DNA of 64,000 nt, from positions 62,001 through 126,000 of the forward strand of contig CALUNE010000005.1 in NCBI GenBank assembly GCA_944321945.1, written 5' to 3'. This document shows positions 45,489-54,753 of this stretch, one piece after another. Made by a program: the position numbers and the translations under genes. This stretch comes from an uncultured Alistipes sp. (lineage in GTDB: Bacteria; Bacteroidota; Bacteroidia; Bacteroidales; Rikenellaceae). The notes under the pieces were generated by a model. It saw only the letters and a list, made by a program, of their open reading frames with translations. It searched no databases and was not told the DNA's origin. Each line of letters starts with the position of its first letter. Within the stretch, counting starts at the first letter, position 1.

Positions 45489-45502
45489 GTAAAATATTTT
45501 AC
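45489..45502. promoter_or_regulatory. Perfect 14-bp palindrome upstream of gdhA, candidate operator
   Basis: GTAAAATATTTTAC reads the same on both strands and lies about 16 bases upstream of the proposed -33 box, a typical activator position. It sits in an A/T-rich patch, so chance is not excluded. Confidence 0.45.
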
Positions 45503-45573
45503 ATATCACTCTGCCGCATTTGCTTACGGTCTGCGGGGTAGCGATCCGCGTGATCTGCCAATCCGTAACGAAA

Positions 45574-45602
45574 AATGACGGATTCGCGGTGAATCCGTCA
45601 TT
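45574..45602 (-). terminator. Terminator of the DUF4923 gene
   Basis: AATGACGGATTC (45574-45585) pairs with GAATCCGTCATT (45591-45602) over a 5-base loop. Read on the minus strand it ends in a T-run. A second A/T-rich inverted repeat (TTGAAAAA/TTTTTCAA, 45601-45617) abuts it on the gene side. Confidence 0.8.
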
Positions 45603-45648
45603 GAAAAATTTTTTCAAAAAATTTTGTTTTGCGGTCTGCGGAAGCCGC

Positions 45649-46248
45649 TTACTTCGAGAATGCGAATCCGAGGTAGACGTTTTCGTACTTCTTGAGCAGC
45701 GCAACGACCGTCGAGAGCGAAGAGACCTTGCTGCCGAGCGTCGTGACCAGATTCACCAGTTTGGTGACCGGGAAGACGAGCAGCAGATCCGAACCGCTGA
45801 TGTAGGCGTGGCCCTCGACCGAGCCGAGGTTGAACTTTCCCTTGGCGAAGCGGAGCGTCACCACGTGGGTGTCGGCGTTGTAGTCGTACGTACCCGCAAG
45901 TTCGTGTTTGCCCAGCACGGCCGTGAAGGTGCTGTCGGCCTGTTCGAAGGTGAACGATCCTGCTCCGGACTGGATACCGGCCAGGGCATAGGCCTTTTCG
46001 AGTTTCTCGACGATGGTCGATTCGAGGGCTGCGGCGCCGAGATCCGAGACCATGTCTTCGCCCTCGAACTTCACGCCGGGGCCCGTGTAGTTCCACGTTC
46101 CGGCCAGGGCATACTGGGTCAGTTTGCCGTCGGTGGCCTCATCGACGACCGTCGTGGCGATTTTTTTCAGGGCGTCCTTCCAGTCCTGGGCGGCGGCCGG
46201 AGCGACCGTCAGCAGGGCAACCAGCGGAATCAGGAGTTTCTTTATCAT
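45649..46248 (-). CDS. DUF4923 family secreted protein
   Basis: 199-residue exported protein of unknown function, typical of Bacteroidales. A signal peptide (about 1-20, ending APAAAQ) is followed by a lipocalin-like all-beta body: two repeats beginning LAGTWNYTGPGVKFE and ELAGTYDYNADTHVV suggest a barrel of short strands, and a helical insertion (about 60-90) joins them. It ends in GFAFSK. I prefer the ATG at 46248; the long upstream frame is out of register with nadE. Separated from nadE by 56 bases, it is the last gene of the run. Confidence 0.85.
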   Translation of the reverse strand: MIKKLLIPLVALLTVAPAAAQDWKDALKKIATTVVDEATDGKLTQYALAGTWNYTGPGVKFEGEDMVSDLGAAALESTIVEKLEKAYALAGIQSGAGSFTFEQADSTFTAVLGKHELAGTYDYNADTHVVTLRFAKGKFNLGSVEGHAYISGSDLLLVFPVTKLVNLVTTLGSKVSSLSTVVALLKKYENVYLGFAFSK

Positions 46249-46304
46249 ATTCGTATCGTTTTTAGAGGGCAGGCCTTCCGTGCGGAAAGGCAGCCCGGGT
46301 TGGA

Positions 46305-48230
46305 TTAGAGCGATTCGATTTCGCGCAGCCACACCTCGGCCGAGGCATCCGACGGCATGCGCCAGTCGCCGCGCGGCGAGAGGGTGACCGAACCGACCTT
46401 CGGGCCGTCGGGCATGGCCGAGCGTTTGAACTGCTGCGAGAAGAAGCGTCGGAAGAAGGTCTTCAGCCATTTGAGGATCGTTTCGCGGTCGTAGCTCCCT
46501 TCGAAGGCCACCTCGGCCAGCAGGAGGATCTTCTCCGGGCCGTAGCCCAGCCGGAGGAAGTTGTAGAGGAAGAAGTCGTGGAGTTCGTAGGGGCCGACGA
46601 GATCTTCGGTCTTCTGGGCGATCTTGCCGTCGGCGTCGGCCGGCAGCAGTTCGGGGCTCACGGGCGTATCGATGATGTCGAGCAGCGTAGCGCGCGTTGC
46701 GGGATCTATCTCCGTGTCGGCGACCCACTTGACCAGATGGCGCACGAGGGTCTTCGGCACCGAGGCGTTGACGCCGTACATCGACATCTGGTCGCCGTTG
46801 TAGGTGGCCCATCCGAGGGCCAGTTCCGAGAGGTCGCCCGTTCCGACGACCAGTCCGCCCTCCATGTTGGCCACATCCATCAGGATCTGGGTCCGTTCGC
46901 GGGCCTGGGCGTTTTCGTAGGCGGCCGAACGGTCTGCGGGGTCGAGACCGATGTCGCGCATGTGTTGCAGACAGGCGTCGCGGATCGGGATTTCGCGGAC
47001 CGTGACGCCCAGACCGTGCATCAGTTCCAGGGCGTTGTGGTAGGTGCGGTCCGTGGTGCCGAAGCCGGGCATCGTGATGCCGATGATGCCGGCGCGGTCG
47101 AGTTTCAGCAGATCGAACGTGCGGACGGTCACCAGCAGTGCCAGGGTCGAATCCAGCCCGCCCGAGATGCCGACGACGGCCCGTTCGCAGCGGGTGTGGC
47201 GCAGCCGCTGGGCCAGTCCGTGCGACTGGATGCGGAAGATCTCCTCACAGCGTTCGCTGCGATGCTCCTCGTCCTTCGGCACGAACGGCATCGGGTCGAT
47301 GTCGCGGTCCGGGACGGCGGCGCGCAGCCCCTCGGGGATCTCCATCTCGATGACGGTGTTTTCCGAGGCGGCCTCGTTCTGGCGGAAGGTGGTGTTGCGG
47401 CGGCGTTCGAACTCCAGCCGCTGGATGTCGACGTCGGCCACGACGAGTTGCTCTTCGGTCGAGAAGCGTTCGGCTTCGCGCAGGATCGTGCCGTTTTCGG
47501 CGATCAGACCGTTCCCGGCGAAGACCAGATCGGTCGACGATTCGCCGAATCCGGCCGAGACATAGACGTAGGCTGCCAGCGTACGGGCCGACTGCTGGGC
47601 CACCAGACTGCGGAGGTAGAGGTGCTTGCCGGCCAGTTCGGGCGAAGCCGAGAGGTTGAAGATCACCTTGGCGCCGTTCAGGGCCAGTTGCGACGAGGGC
47701 GGGATCGGGGCCCAGAGATCCTCGCAGATCTCCACGCCGAACTCCGCGCCGTTGATCTCGAACGTCAGATCGGCCCCGAAGTCGATCATCCGGTCGCCCA
47801 CGGCGATCTGTTCGTCGGAGATTCCGGCTCCCGATGCGAACCAGCGGTCTTCGTAGAACTCCGCGTAGTTGGGGATGTAGCTTTTCGGCACGACACCGAG
47901 CATCTTGCCCTGGGCCATCACCACGGCGCAGTTGTAGAGCGTCGAACCGTGGCGCAGCGGGGCTCCGACGATGAGTGCCAGCGGCAGTTTGCGGGTAGCC
48001 TTTGCCAGCCGCACGAGCGCCTCCTCGGCCGCATCGAGCAGCGCGGGCTGCAGCAGCAGGTCGCCGCACGTGTAGGCCGTCATTCCGAGTTCGGGGAAGG
48101 CCACGATCTCCACGCCGCGGCGTGCGGCCTCTTCGGCCAGAGCCGCCGTGTGTTCCATGTTCCAGGTGCAGTCGCCGACCCGCAGCGCAGGGATGGCGGC
48201 CGCCACCTTCAGAAATCCGAATTTGTCCAT
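46305..48230 (-). CDS. nadE: Glutamine-dependent NAD+ synthetase
   Basis: Last step of NAD synthesis: amidates deamido-NAD with ammonia channelled from glutamine. 641 residues. The N-terminal nitrilase-type glutaminase domain (about 1-290) has the full triad Glu47 (FPELG), Lys116 (VPKSYIPNY) and Cys169 (EICEDLW). The synthetase domain (about 320-640) has the ATP-pyrophosphatase loop SGGLDS near 356-361 and GTGDLSELALGW. The ATG at 48230 (MDKFGFLKV) is used instead of a TTG three codons upstream. With nadC the window holds two steps of the same pathway, about 38 kb apart. Confidence 0.97.
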   Translation of the reverse strand: MDKFGFLKVAAAIPALRVGDCTWNMEHTAALAEEAARRGVEIVAFPELGMTAYTCGDLLLQPALLDAAEEALVRLAKATRKLPLALIVGAPLRHGSTLYNCAVVMAQGKMLGVVPKSYIPNYAEFYEDRWFASGAGISDEQIAVGDRMIDFGADLTFEINGAEFGVEICEDLWAPIPPSSQLALNGAKVIFNLSASPELAGKHLYLRSLVAQQSARTLAAYVYVSAGFGESSTDLVFAGNGLIAENGTILREAERFSTEEQLVVADVDIQRLEFERRRNTTFRQNEAASENTVIEMEIPEGLRAAVPDRDIDPMPFVPKDEEHRSERCEEIFRIQSHGLAQRLRHTRCERAVVGISGGLDSTLALLVTVRTFDLLKLDRAGIIGITMPGFGTTDRTYHNALELMHGLGVTVREIPIRDACLQHMRDIGLDPADRSAAYENAQARERTQILMDVANMEGGLVVGTGDLSELALGWATYNGDQMSMYGVNASVPKTLVRHLVKWVADTEIDPATRATLLDIIDTPVSPELLPADADGKIAQKTEDLVGPYELHDFFLYNFLRLGYGPEKILLLAEVAFEGSYDRETILKWLKTFFRRFFSQQFKRSAMPDGPKVGSVTLSPRGDWRMPSDASAEVWLREIESL

Positions 48231-48304
48231 CTTGTGCAATGTTTCCGGTTGCCGGGAGCCCGTTTCGGGAGTTGCACCCGCTCCGGGGAGCCCGGTTCAC
48301 GCGC

Positions 48305-49522
48305 TTATTCGGCCCAGAGCTGTGCCAGATTCAGAATCACCTGCTGGGCCTTGCGCATCGTCGTCAGCGAGCAGTATTCGAACTTGCCGTGGAAGTTCAT
48401 GCCGCCGGTGAAGAGGTTCGGGCAGGGCAGCCCCATGAACGAGAGCCGGGCGCCGTCCGTACCGCCGCGGATGGGACGTACCAGCGGCTTCACGCCGGCC
48501 ATCTCCATGGCCTTCAGTGCGCGGTCGATCAGCTGCGGATGGGGCTCGACCATCTTGCGCATGTTGAAGTACTGGTCCTTCATCGTGAGGGTCAGCACCT
48601 CGTCGCCGTACTTCTTCTTCAGCAGGTCGACGCACGCCCACAGGAAGACCTTCTTCTGTTCGAAACGGTCGGCGTCGTGGTCGCGGATGATATAGCTCAG
48701 CGAGGCGTGCTCGACCGTGCCGTTCACGCCGACGCAGTGGTAGAAGCCCTCATAGCCTTCGGTGTATTGCGGGCGTTCGGCCGGCGGCAACAGCGTCTGC
48801 AGTTCGCAGGCCACGTCGATGGCGTTGATCATCTTCGCCTTGGCATAGCCCGGGTGGACGTTGCGGCCCTGGATTTCGATCTTGGCGCTGGCGGCGTTGA
48901 AGTTTTCATATTCGAGTTCGCCCTCCATGCCGCCGTCGACCGTGTAGGCGAAATCGGCTCCGAAGGCCCGCACGTCGAAGAAGTCGACGCCGCGTCCCAC
49001 CTCCTCGTCGGGCGTAAAGCCGATGCGGATCTTGCCGTGCTTGATCTCCGGGTGGGTCATCAGATACTCGGCGGCGGTCATGATTTCGGCCACGCCGGCC
49101 TTGTCATCGGCGCCGAGCAGCGTCGTGCCGTCGGTGTGGATCAGCGTGTGGCCCTTGAAGAACGCGAGCTCCGGGAAATCCTCGACGCGCATCGTCAGGT
49201 GGCCGTTCAACACCAGATCACCGCCGTCGTAATCCTCCACCACGCGGGGCTTGACCTCCTTGCCGCTCATGTCGGGCGACGTGTCGACGTGGGCGATGAA
49301 GCCGATGACCGGCGCATGCTCGCATCCCGGTGTGGCGGGCACGGTGCCCATGACGTAGCCGTACTGATCCATCGTCACGTCGGTCATTCCGAGCGTCTGC
49401 ATTTCGTCGCGCAGAGCCTCGAGCAGCACCTTCTGCTTCTCGGTCGAGGGGAAGGTCGTACTCTCCTCCGACGACTGGGTGTCGTAGGAGACATATTTCA
49501 GAAATCGTTCCTTGAGATCCAT
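48305..49522 (-). CDS. pepT: Peptidase T (tripeptide aminopeptidase)
   Basis: Cytoplasmic dizinc M20 peptidase that removes N-terminal residues from tripeptides. 405 residues, the usual length. Metal-binding segments: GFIAHVDTSPDMSG (His78, Asp80), LLGADDKAGVAEI (bridging Asp with catalytic acidic residues following), FTPDEEVGRGVDFFD and a C-terminal GGTDGARLSFMGLPCPNLFTGG with a zinc-binding His shortly after. It follows the OPT transporter on the same strand (153-base gap), suggesting peptide import and hydrolysis as a unit, and precedes nadE by 74 bases. Confidence 0.97.
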   Translation of the reverse strand: MDLKERFLKYVSYDTQSSEESTTFPSTEKQKVLLEALRDEMQTLGMTDVTMDQYGYVMGTVPATPGCEHAPVIGFIAHVDTSPDMSGKEVKPRVVEDYDGGDLVLNGHLTMRVEDFPELAFFKGHTLIHTDGTTLLGADDKAGVAEIMTAAEYLMTHPEIKHGKIRIGFTPDEEVGRGVDFFDVRAFGADFAYTVDGGMEGELEYENFNAASAKIEIQGRNVHPGYAKAKMINAIDVACELQTLLPPAERPQYTEGYEGFYHCVGVNGTVEHASLSYIIRDHDADRFEQKKVFLWACVDLLKKKYGDEVLTLTMKDQYFNMRKMVEPHPQLIDRALKAMEMAGVKPLVRPIRGGTDGARLSFMGLPCPNLFTGGMNFHGKFEYCSLTTMRKAQQVILNLAQLWAE

Positions 49523-49675
49523 ATTTTTTCGTGTTTTTGTGTATAAATCATTTGTCGGGGGCGTTTGCTGTCCGCTCTCCTGTTGGGCGCGGCCCGTTTC
49601 AGGGTTGAGGTGCGGCCCGAGTGATGAGCGGGACCGTCGGTGCCCGTTTTGTGGCGATTTGCCTGCCGGGAGGGG

Positions 49676-51682
49676 TTACTCCTCCTTACGGGCGCGGAGC
49701 GTATGCCACGAGAAGTAGCCGATCAGCACCAGATACATCACCAGCCCCAGCCATTCGGCGGCGTTCGACGAGGCCCAATCCGAGAGGAACCAGTCGACGT
49801 TGGCGAACTTCAGAATGGCGCTCACCACGCCCATCAGCGCGCCGCCGGCGATGAAGCCCGAGGCGATCAGCGTACCGCGGTCCAGCCGGGCCTTGTTGAG
49901 AGCCGTATCCTTCGAGCGGTTCGAGACGAACCAGGCGATCAGTCCGCCCACCACCAGCGGGGCGTTCAGATCCATCGGGATGAACATACCCAGTGCGAAG
50001 GCCAGGGCCGGCACGCCGATGGCCGTCAGCACCAGCGCCAGCGCCGCACCGCAGAAGTAGAGCATCCAGGGGGTCTGTCCGCCGGTCATCAGCGGCTGGA
50101 TGACCGCCGCCATGGCGTTGGCCTGCGGAGCGACCAGCGCCCCCTCGCCCACGAAGCCGTAGGACTTGTTCAGCACGATCATCACGCCGGCGACCGTGGC
50201 TGCCGAGACGAACGTGCCGAGGAACTTCCAGGCCTCCTGCTTTTTGGGGGTGGTTCCGAGCCAGTAGCCGATCTTCAGGTCGGTGATGAAGCCGCCGGCC
50301 ATCGAGAGGGCCGTGCAGACCACGCCGCCGATGATCAGCGCGGCGGTCATGCCCGTCGTGCCGTTCAGTCCCACCGAAACCAGCACCAGCGACGAGAGGA
50401 TCAGCGTCATGAGCGTCATGCCCGAAACGGGGTTCGAACCCACGATGGCGATGGCATTGGCGGCCACTGTCGTGAAGAGGAACGCGATGATGAAGACGAT
50501 CAGGATTGCCGTGACGGACTGCAGCCAGTTGTCGAGCAGTCCGAAGTGGAAGAAGACGAAGACGCAGATCAGCGTGGCGATCAGAATCGAGAGGATGCGT
50601 TTCATCGGGATGTCGCGCTGGGTGCGTTCCGTGGCGGCGACGGCGGTTTTGCCGCCCCCGAATTCCGAGACGGCCAGCCCCACGGCCTGACGGATGATCT
50701 TCGACTGGCGTACGATGCCGATGATGCCGGCCATGGCGATGCCGCCGATGCCGATCGGTTTGCCGATGAACGTGTAGAGGTTTTCGGCCGAGAGCAGAGC
50801 CGAGGGGTCGGCCAGCAGTTTTTCATTCGTCACGCCCAGCAGCGAGGCCAGCGCCGCGGGGTCCATGGCCCCGGCCAGCGAGCCGACCACCGGTACGATG
50901 ACGAACCATACGAGGCACGAGCCGGCGGTGATGATCAGCGCATATTTCAGCCCGATGATGTAGCCCAGGCCCAGCACGGCGGCCGAGGTGTTCAGACCGA
51001 AGACGACCTTGAACTTGTCGGCGGCGATCTGTCCCCAGGTGCAGATGCGCGTCGAGACGGCGTCGGTCCACAGTCCGAATGTCCCGACGACGAAGTCGTA
51101 TATGCCGCCGATCAGACCGGCCACGGCGAGCAGTTTGGCCTGATTGCCGCCCTTTTCGCCCGAGACGAGCACTTCGGTGGTGGCCGTCGCTTCGGGGAAG
51201 GGGTACTTGCCGTGCATCTCCTTGACGAAGTACTTGCGGAAGGGGATCAGCAGCACGATGCCCAGCAGGCCGCCGAAGAGCGACGAGAGGAAGACCTGCC
51301 AGAAGGCGGCATCCAACCCGAGGATGTAGAGGGCCGGGAGGGTGAAGATGGCGCCAGCGACGATGACGCCCGACGAGGCGCCGATCGACTGGATGATGAC
51401 GTTCTGTCCGAGCATGTTCTTTTTGCCCAGGACGGAGCCCATGCCGACGGCGATGATGGCGATCGGAATGGCGGCTTCGAAGACCTGTCCGACGCGCAGT
51501 CCGAGGTAGGCTGCGGCGGCCGAGAAGATGACGGCCATCACCACGCCCATCGTCACCGAGTAGGGCGTGACCTCCTTCGGGGTTGACGAGGCGGGCATGA
51601 CCGGCTGATAGGTTTCGCCGGGCTTGAGTTCGCGGTAGGCGTTTTCGGGCAGTGACGTGCGGGGAGTTTCTTCCTGTTTCAT
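49676..51682 (-). CDS. OPT-family oligopeptide transporter
   Basis: 668-residue polytopic inner-membrane transporter, probably proton-coupled uptake of small peptides (some OPT proteins carry metal chelates). About 15 hydrophobic segments span the protein; family motifs include YSVTMGVVMAVIFSAAAAYLG, the region around IPIAIIAVG near the start and YPFPEATATTEVLVSG. The ATG at 51682 (MKQEETPRTSL) is chosen; the open frame to 51787 has no support. pepT lies directly downstream, which favours peptides as the substrate. Confidence 0.92.
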   Translation of the reverse strand: MKQEETPRTSLPENAYRELKPGETYQPVMPASSTPKEVTPYSVTMGVVMAVIFSAAAAYLGLRVGQVFEAAIPIAIIAVGMGSVLGKKNMLGQNVIIQSIGASSGVIVAGAIFTLPALYILGLDAAFWQVFLSSLFGGLLGIVLLIPFRKYFVKEMHGKYPFPEATATTEVLVSGEKGGNQAKLLAVAGLIGGIYDFVVGTFGLWTDAVSTRICTWGQIAADKFKVVFGLNTSAAVLGLGYIIGLKYALIITAGSCLVWFVIVPVVGSLAGAMDPAALASLLGVTNEKLLADPSALLSAENLYTFIGKPIGIGGIAMAGIIGIVRQSKIIRQAVGLAVSEFGGGKTAVAATERTQRDIPMKRILSILIATLICVFVFFHFGLLDNWLQSVTAILIVFIIAFLFTTVAANAIAIVGSNPVSGMTLMTLILSSLVLVSVGLNGTTGMTAALIIGGVVCTALSMAGGFITDLKIGYWLGTTPKKQEAWKFLGTFVSAATVAGVMIVLNKSYGFVGEGALVAPQANAMAAVIQPLMTGGQTPWMLYFCGAALALVLTAIGVPALAFALGMFIPMDLNAPLVVGGLIAWFVSNRSKDTALNKARLDRGTLIASGFIAGGALMGVVSAILKFANVDWFLSDWASSNAAEWLGLVMYLVLIGYFSWHTLRARKEE

Positions 51683-51982
51683 GGGGGAGTTTTGCGAAGT
51701 TTTAGTCGGTTTGATTCCTGTTTTCGGAGGGGTGCTTTTCTCGGGAAGGGCGGCAGTCTCTGGACGGACGATGCGGTCGGATGGCACCGGTCGGGTTTTG
51801 TCCGGAGATTGACTGCGTCAGGACCCGATGTGCTTCGGGATCGGCCGGATTCCGGCTCGGGCGGAGCTGTGTTTCGGGGAGCCGTTCTTGGTCGGAGGCT
51901 TGGGCGGACCGGTCCGGAACGGATCCGGAGTCCGGTTGGCCTGCATCCGGGGATGGGTCGGGGCCGGTGTGATTCGGGGCGG
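51683..51982. other. GC-rich spacer between the MazG-like and OPT genes
   Basis: 300 bases without a supportable gene, promoter or hairpin. The sequence is repetitive in CCGG/CGGA words, like the other long spacers of this window. Confidence 0.5.
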
Positions 51983-52309
51983 TCAGCGGTTGTCGCCGCT
52001 GCCCGAGATCTGGTGGCGCTGCATGCGCGAGCGGAGTTTTTCGACGTTCATGCGGGCCACCTCGTCCAGTTCGTAGCCCAGGTCGCGCGACAGCGTGGCG
52101 CAGTACCACAGCACGTCGCCGATCTCCTTGACGATTTCGAGCCGTTTTTCGGGGGTGAACTCCTTGTGTCCGTCGCGGATCACCTTCTTGACCTTGTCGG
52201 CCACTTCGCCGGCTTCGCCCGTCAGACCGAGCGTGGGGTAGACGATGCGGCTGTCTTCGGGATAGATGGCCGTTTCGAGAGCGTGTTGCTGATATTCGTT
52301 CAGTGTCAT
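51983..52309 (-). CDS. MazG-like nucleotide pyrophosphohydrolase
   Basis: 108-residue all-alpha NTP pyrophosphatase of the MazG superfamily, single-domain type. It has the metal-binding helix motifs GLTGEAGEVADKVKK (E-x-x-E) and EIGDVLWYCATLSRDLG (the later Glu/Asp pair). Such enzymes hydrolyse noncanonical NTPs; the exact substrate is not evident. The start is MTLNEYQQHAL at 52309; the open frame continues to 52420 inside murF and is not used. It lies 46 bases after murF. Confidence 0.9.
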   Translation of the reverse strand: MTLNEYQQHALETAIYPEDSRIVYPTLGLTGEAGEVADKVKKVIRDGHKEFTPEKRLEIVKEIGDVLWYCATLSRDLGYELDEVARMNVEKLRSRMQRHQISGSGDNR

Positions 52310-52336
52310 GGAAAATGCGTTTTGGATTATCGGGAA

Positions 52337-52344
52337 CAAAAATA
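52337..52344 (-). promoter_or_regulatory. Possible -7 element before the MazG-like gene
   Basis: TATTTTTG on the minus strand fits TAnnTTTG, 27 bases before the ATG, but no -33 box is seen and the patch is A/T-rich. Confidence 0.35.
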
Positions 52345-52355
52345 CAAAAAAATCG

Positions 52356-53612
52356 TTACAGCAGGTCGAGGATCTTCTCCAGACCGATGCCGTGCGAGCC
52401 CTTGACCAGCACCAGCGCATCGGTGACGGGATCCGTCTGCAGCAGATGGCGCAGCTCCTCGCGCGAGGGACACAGCGTCACCCGCACGGGTTTTTCGGGC
52501 AGTGCGGCGTAGGCCCGGGCAAACTCCCCGCCGACGAGGATCAACTCCGTCTCGGGGTCGCGGGTTGCCTGACGGATGACCGTGCCGTGTTCCGAGAGGG
52601 ACCATTCGCCCAGTTCGAGCATGTCGCCCAGAATCAGCACCCGTCGTTTGCGGTCGCCCAGCGGCTCGTCGAGCAGATTCTCCACGGCGGCGCGCATGCT
52701 GCCCGGATTGGCGTTGTAGCAGTCGGCGATGACCGTGTTGTGCGGGGTTTCGATGCGCTGCGAGCGGTGGTTGTCCGGCACGTAGTCGGCCACGGCGCGG
52801 CGGATCTCCGCGTCGGGAACGCCGAACCAGCGTCCGACGGCCACGGCAGCCGCCACGTTGAAGCGGTTGTAGCCCCCCTCGAGATGGCTTTCGAATCCGT
52901 CGGCCACCGATGCCGGGTAGTACTCCACGGCCAGTGTTTCGCGTTCGGCGGCCATCGCATGGAGCGTCTCGTCGTCCGCCCGTACGAAGGCCCGTCCGCC
53001 GTGAGCGGCCAGGTAGTCGAACAGTTCGCCCTTGCCGCGGCGCACCCCTTCGGAGCCTCCGAATCCGCCCAGATGGGCCCGCCCGATGTTGGTCAGCAGG
53101 CCGTAGTCCGGTTCGGCGATCTCGGCCAGACGGGCGATCTCGCCGCAGGCGCTGGCCCCCATCTCGACGATGCCGAACTGTGTCGTGTCGTTCATGGCGA
53201 GCAGCGTCAGCGGCACGCCGATGTGGTTGTTCAGGTTGCCGTGCGTGGCGTAGACCGCAAAGCGGGCGGCCAGCACGCGGCTGACGAGCTCCTTGGTCGT
53301 CGTCTTGCCGCTGCTGCCCGAGATGGCCAGAATCGGGATGCCGAGCGTGTGCCGGTGCAGCCGGGCCAGCTCCTGCAGGGCCGTCAGCGTGTTGTCGACC
53401 AGTCGCATGCGCGGGTCGGAGAGCGCCGCCGGATCGTCGATGACGGCCGCTGCGGCCCCCTTCTCGAGGGCCTCCGCGGCGAAGCGGTTGCCGTCGAAGT
53501 TGGCACCCCGCAGGGCAAAGAAGATCGAACCCGGCTCGATGTGCCGGGTGTCGGTCGAAACGCGGGGGTGCGAACGGTAGAGATCGTACAGATCAGATAT
53601 GCTTGTCACCAT
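52356..53612 (-). CDS. murF: UDP-MurNAc-tripeptide D-alanyl-D-alanine ligase
   Basis: Adds D-Ala-D-Ala to UDP-MurNAc-tripeptide, the last cytoplasmic step of the peptidoglycan stem. 418 residues, a little short for the family (about 430-450). N-terminal UDP-binding domain (1-90, VSTDTRHIEPGSIFFALRG), central ATPase with P-loop SGSSGKTTTK (98-107), EMGASACGEIARLA, TNIGRAHLGGFGG, and C-terminal domain with DCYNANPGSM and ILGDMLELG. It overlaps the upstream gene by 20 bases, so the two are translated together. It stands outside the usual mur/fts cluster. Confidence 0.96.
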   Translation of the reverse strand: MVTSISDLYDLYRSHPRVSTDTRHIEPGSIFFALRGANFDGNRFAAEALEKGAAAAVIDDPAALSDPRMRLVDNTLTALQELARLHRHTLGIPILAISGSSGKTTTKELVSRVLAARFAVYATHGNLNNHIGVPLTLLAMNDTTQFGIVEMGASACGEIARLAEIAEPDYGLLTNIGRAHLGGFGGSEGVRRGKGELFDYLAAHGGRAFVRADDETLHAMAAERETLAVEYYPASVADGFESHLEGGYNRFNVAAAVAVGRWFGVPDAEIRRAVADYVPDNHRSQRIETPHNTVIADCYNANPGSMRAAVENLLDEPLGDRKRRVLILGDMLELGEWSLSEHGTVIRQATRDPETELILVGGEFARAYAALPEKPVRVTLCPSREELRHLLQTDPVTDALVLVKGSHGIGLEKILDLL

Positions 53613-54666
53613 TGTGGAATTTCACTTCATCGATGAACTTCTTGATATTCTGCTCCTCGGCGCGGGGGCAGATCATCAGCACGTCGTCCGTATCGACGAC
53701 GATGTACTCCTTCAGGCCGCTGATGACGGCGATCTTGCCCTTGGGCAGCGAGACGATCGACGAGCGCGTGTCGTAGAGGTAGCACCCCTCGTCGGGGATG
53801 GCGTTGGCATAGCGGTCCTTGCGCGAATGCTGGTAGACCGAGCCCCAGGTTCCGACGTCGCTCCAGCCGAACTCGCCGCAGCGCACGTAGACGTTGTCGG
53901 CCTTCTCCATGATGCCGTAGTCGATCGAGATGGCGCGGCACTCCGAGAAGGCGATCTCCACGACGCGGCGTTCGTCGGGGGTTCCCACAACCTGCATCAC
54001 GCTGCTGAAGAGGGCATGGTGCTCCGGGAGGTACTTTTCGAAGGCCTCGATGATCGAGCGGACCTTCCAGATGAAGATGCCCGAGTTCCAGTAGAACTCG
54101 CCGCACTGGATGAAGGTCTGGGCCAGTTCGAGATTGGGCTTTTCGGTGAAACACTTCACCTTGCTGATGGGTTTCGAGTCCGAGACCTGGATATATCCGT
54201 AGCCCGTGTCGGGGCGGGTGGGCTTGATGCCCACGGTCATCAGCGCGTCGTGCTCCGAGGCGAAGTCGATGCACTCCTGGATGATGGCGCGGAAGTCGTC
54301 CTCGTTGAGGATCAGGTGGTCCGACGGGGTGACGATCATCTCGGCCTCGGGGTTGATCTTCATCAGCGTGTAGGCCGCATAGGCGATGCAGGGGGCCGTG
54401 TTGCGTCCGACGGGTTCGCAGAGCACCTGCCGTTCGTCGATCTCGGGGATATGCTCCAGAACGAGCTTCTTGTATTTGTCGTTGGTCACCACGAGGAAGT
54501 TCTCCGCGGGGACGATTTTTGCAAAGCGTTCGTAGGTGTGGCGGATGAAGGATTTTCCGGTCCCGAGGATGTCGAGGAACTGTTTGGGCATCGACTGCCG
54601 GCTCTTGGGCCAGAAACGGGTCCCGATGCCGCCCGCCATGATGACACAATATTTATTGCTTGCCAT
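53593..54666 (-). CDS. manC: Mannose-1-phosphate guanylyltransferase
   Basis: Makes GDP-mannose from mannose-1-phosphate and GTP for capsule, LPS or glycoprotein sugars. 357 residues: the nucleotidyltransferase domain alone, without the C-terminal isomerase domain of long ManC proteins. Signature GGIGTRFWPKSR (12-23), QFLDILGTGKSF, EPVGRNTAPCI, TPSDHLI, CFTEKPN and NSGIFIWK. The C-terminal ~90 residues form a left-handed beta-helix-like extension. It has a -7 box 27 bases before the ATG and drives murF by overlap. Confidence 0.95.
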   Translation of the reverse strand: MASNKYCVIMAGGIGTRFWPKSRQSMPKQFLDILGTGKSFIRHTYERFAKIVPAENFLVVTNDKYKKLVLEHIPEIDERQVLCEPVGRNTAPCIAYAAYTLMKINPEAEMIVTPSDHLILNEDDFRAIIQECIDFASEHDALMTVGIKPTRPDTGYGYIQVSDSKPISKVKCFTEKPNLELAQTFIQCGEFYWNSGIFIWKVRSIIEAFEKYLPEHHALFSSVMQVVGTPDERRVVEIAFSECRAISIDYGIMEKADNVYVRCGEFGWSDVGTWGSVYQHSRKDRYANAIPDEGCYLYDTRSSIVSLPKGKIAVISGLKEYIVVDTDDVLMICPRAEEQNIKKFIDEVKFHNGDKHI

Positions 54667-54692
54667 AAGTTATTATATGGAGTTAACTTCGA

Positions 54693-54700
54693 CAAAGATA
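54693..54700 (-). promoter_or_regulatory. -7 element of the manC/murF promoter
   Basis: TATCTTTG on the minus strand, full TAnnTTTG match, 26 bases before the ATG. The -33 box would fall in the divergent pssA promoter and is not clear. Confidence 0.6.
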
Positions 54701-54712
54701 AAAATATTTTAG

Positions 54713-54720
54713 TAACTTTG
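54713..54720 (+). promoter_or_regulatory. -7 element of the pssA promoter
   Basis: TAACTTTG, full consensus, 33 bases before the ATG. TTCG 21 bases upstream (54688-54691) may be a weak -33 box. Back to back with the manC promoter. Confidence 0.65.
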
Positions 54721-54753
54721 CCGCCTATTGGAGTGATTAATTTCTGTCCGGGA

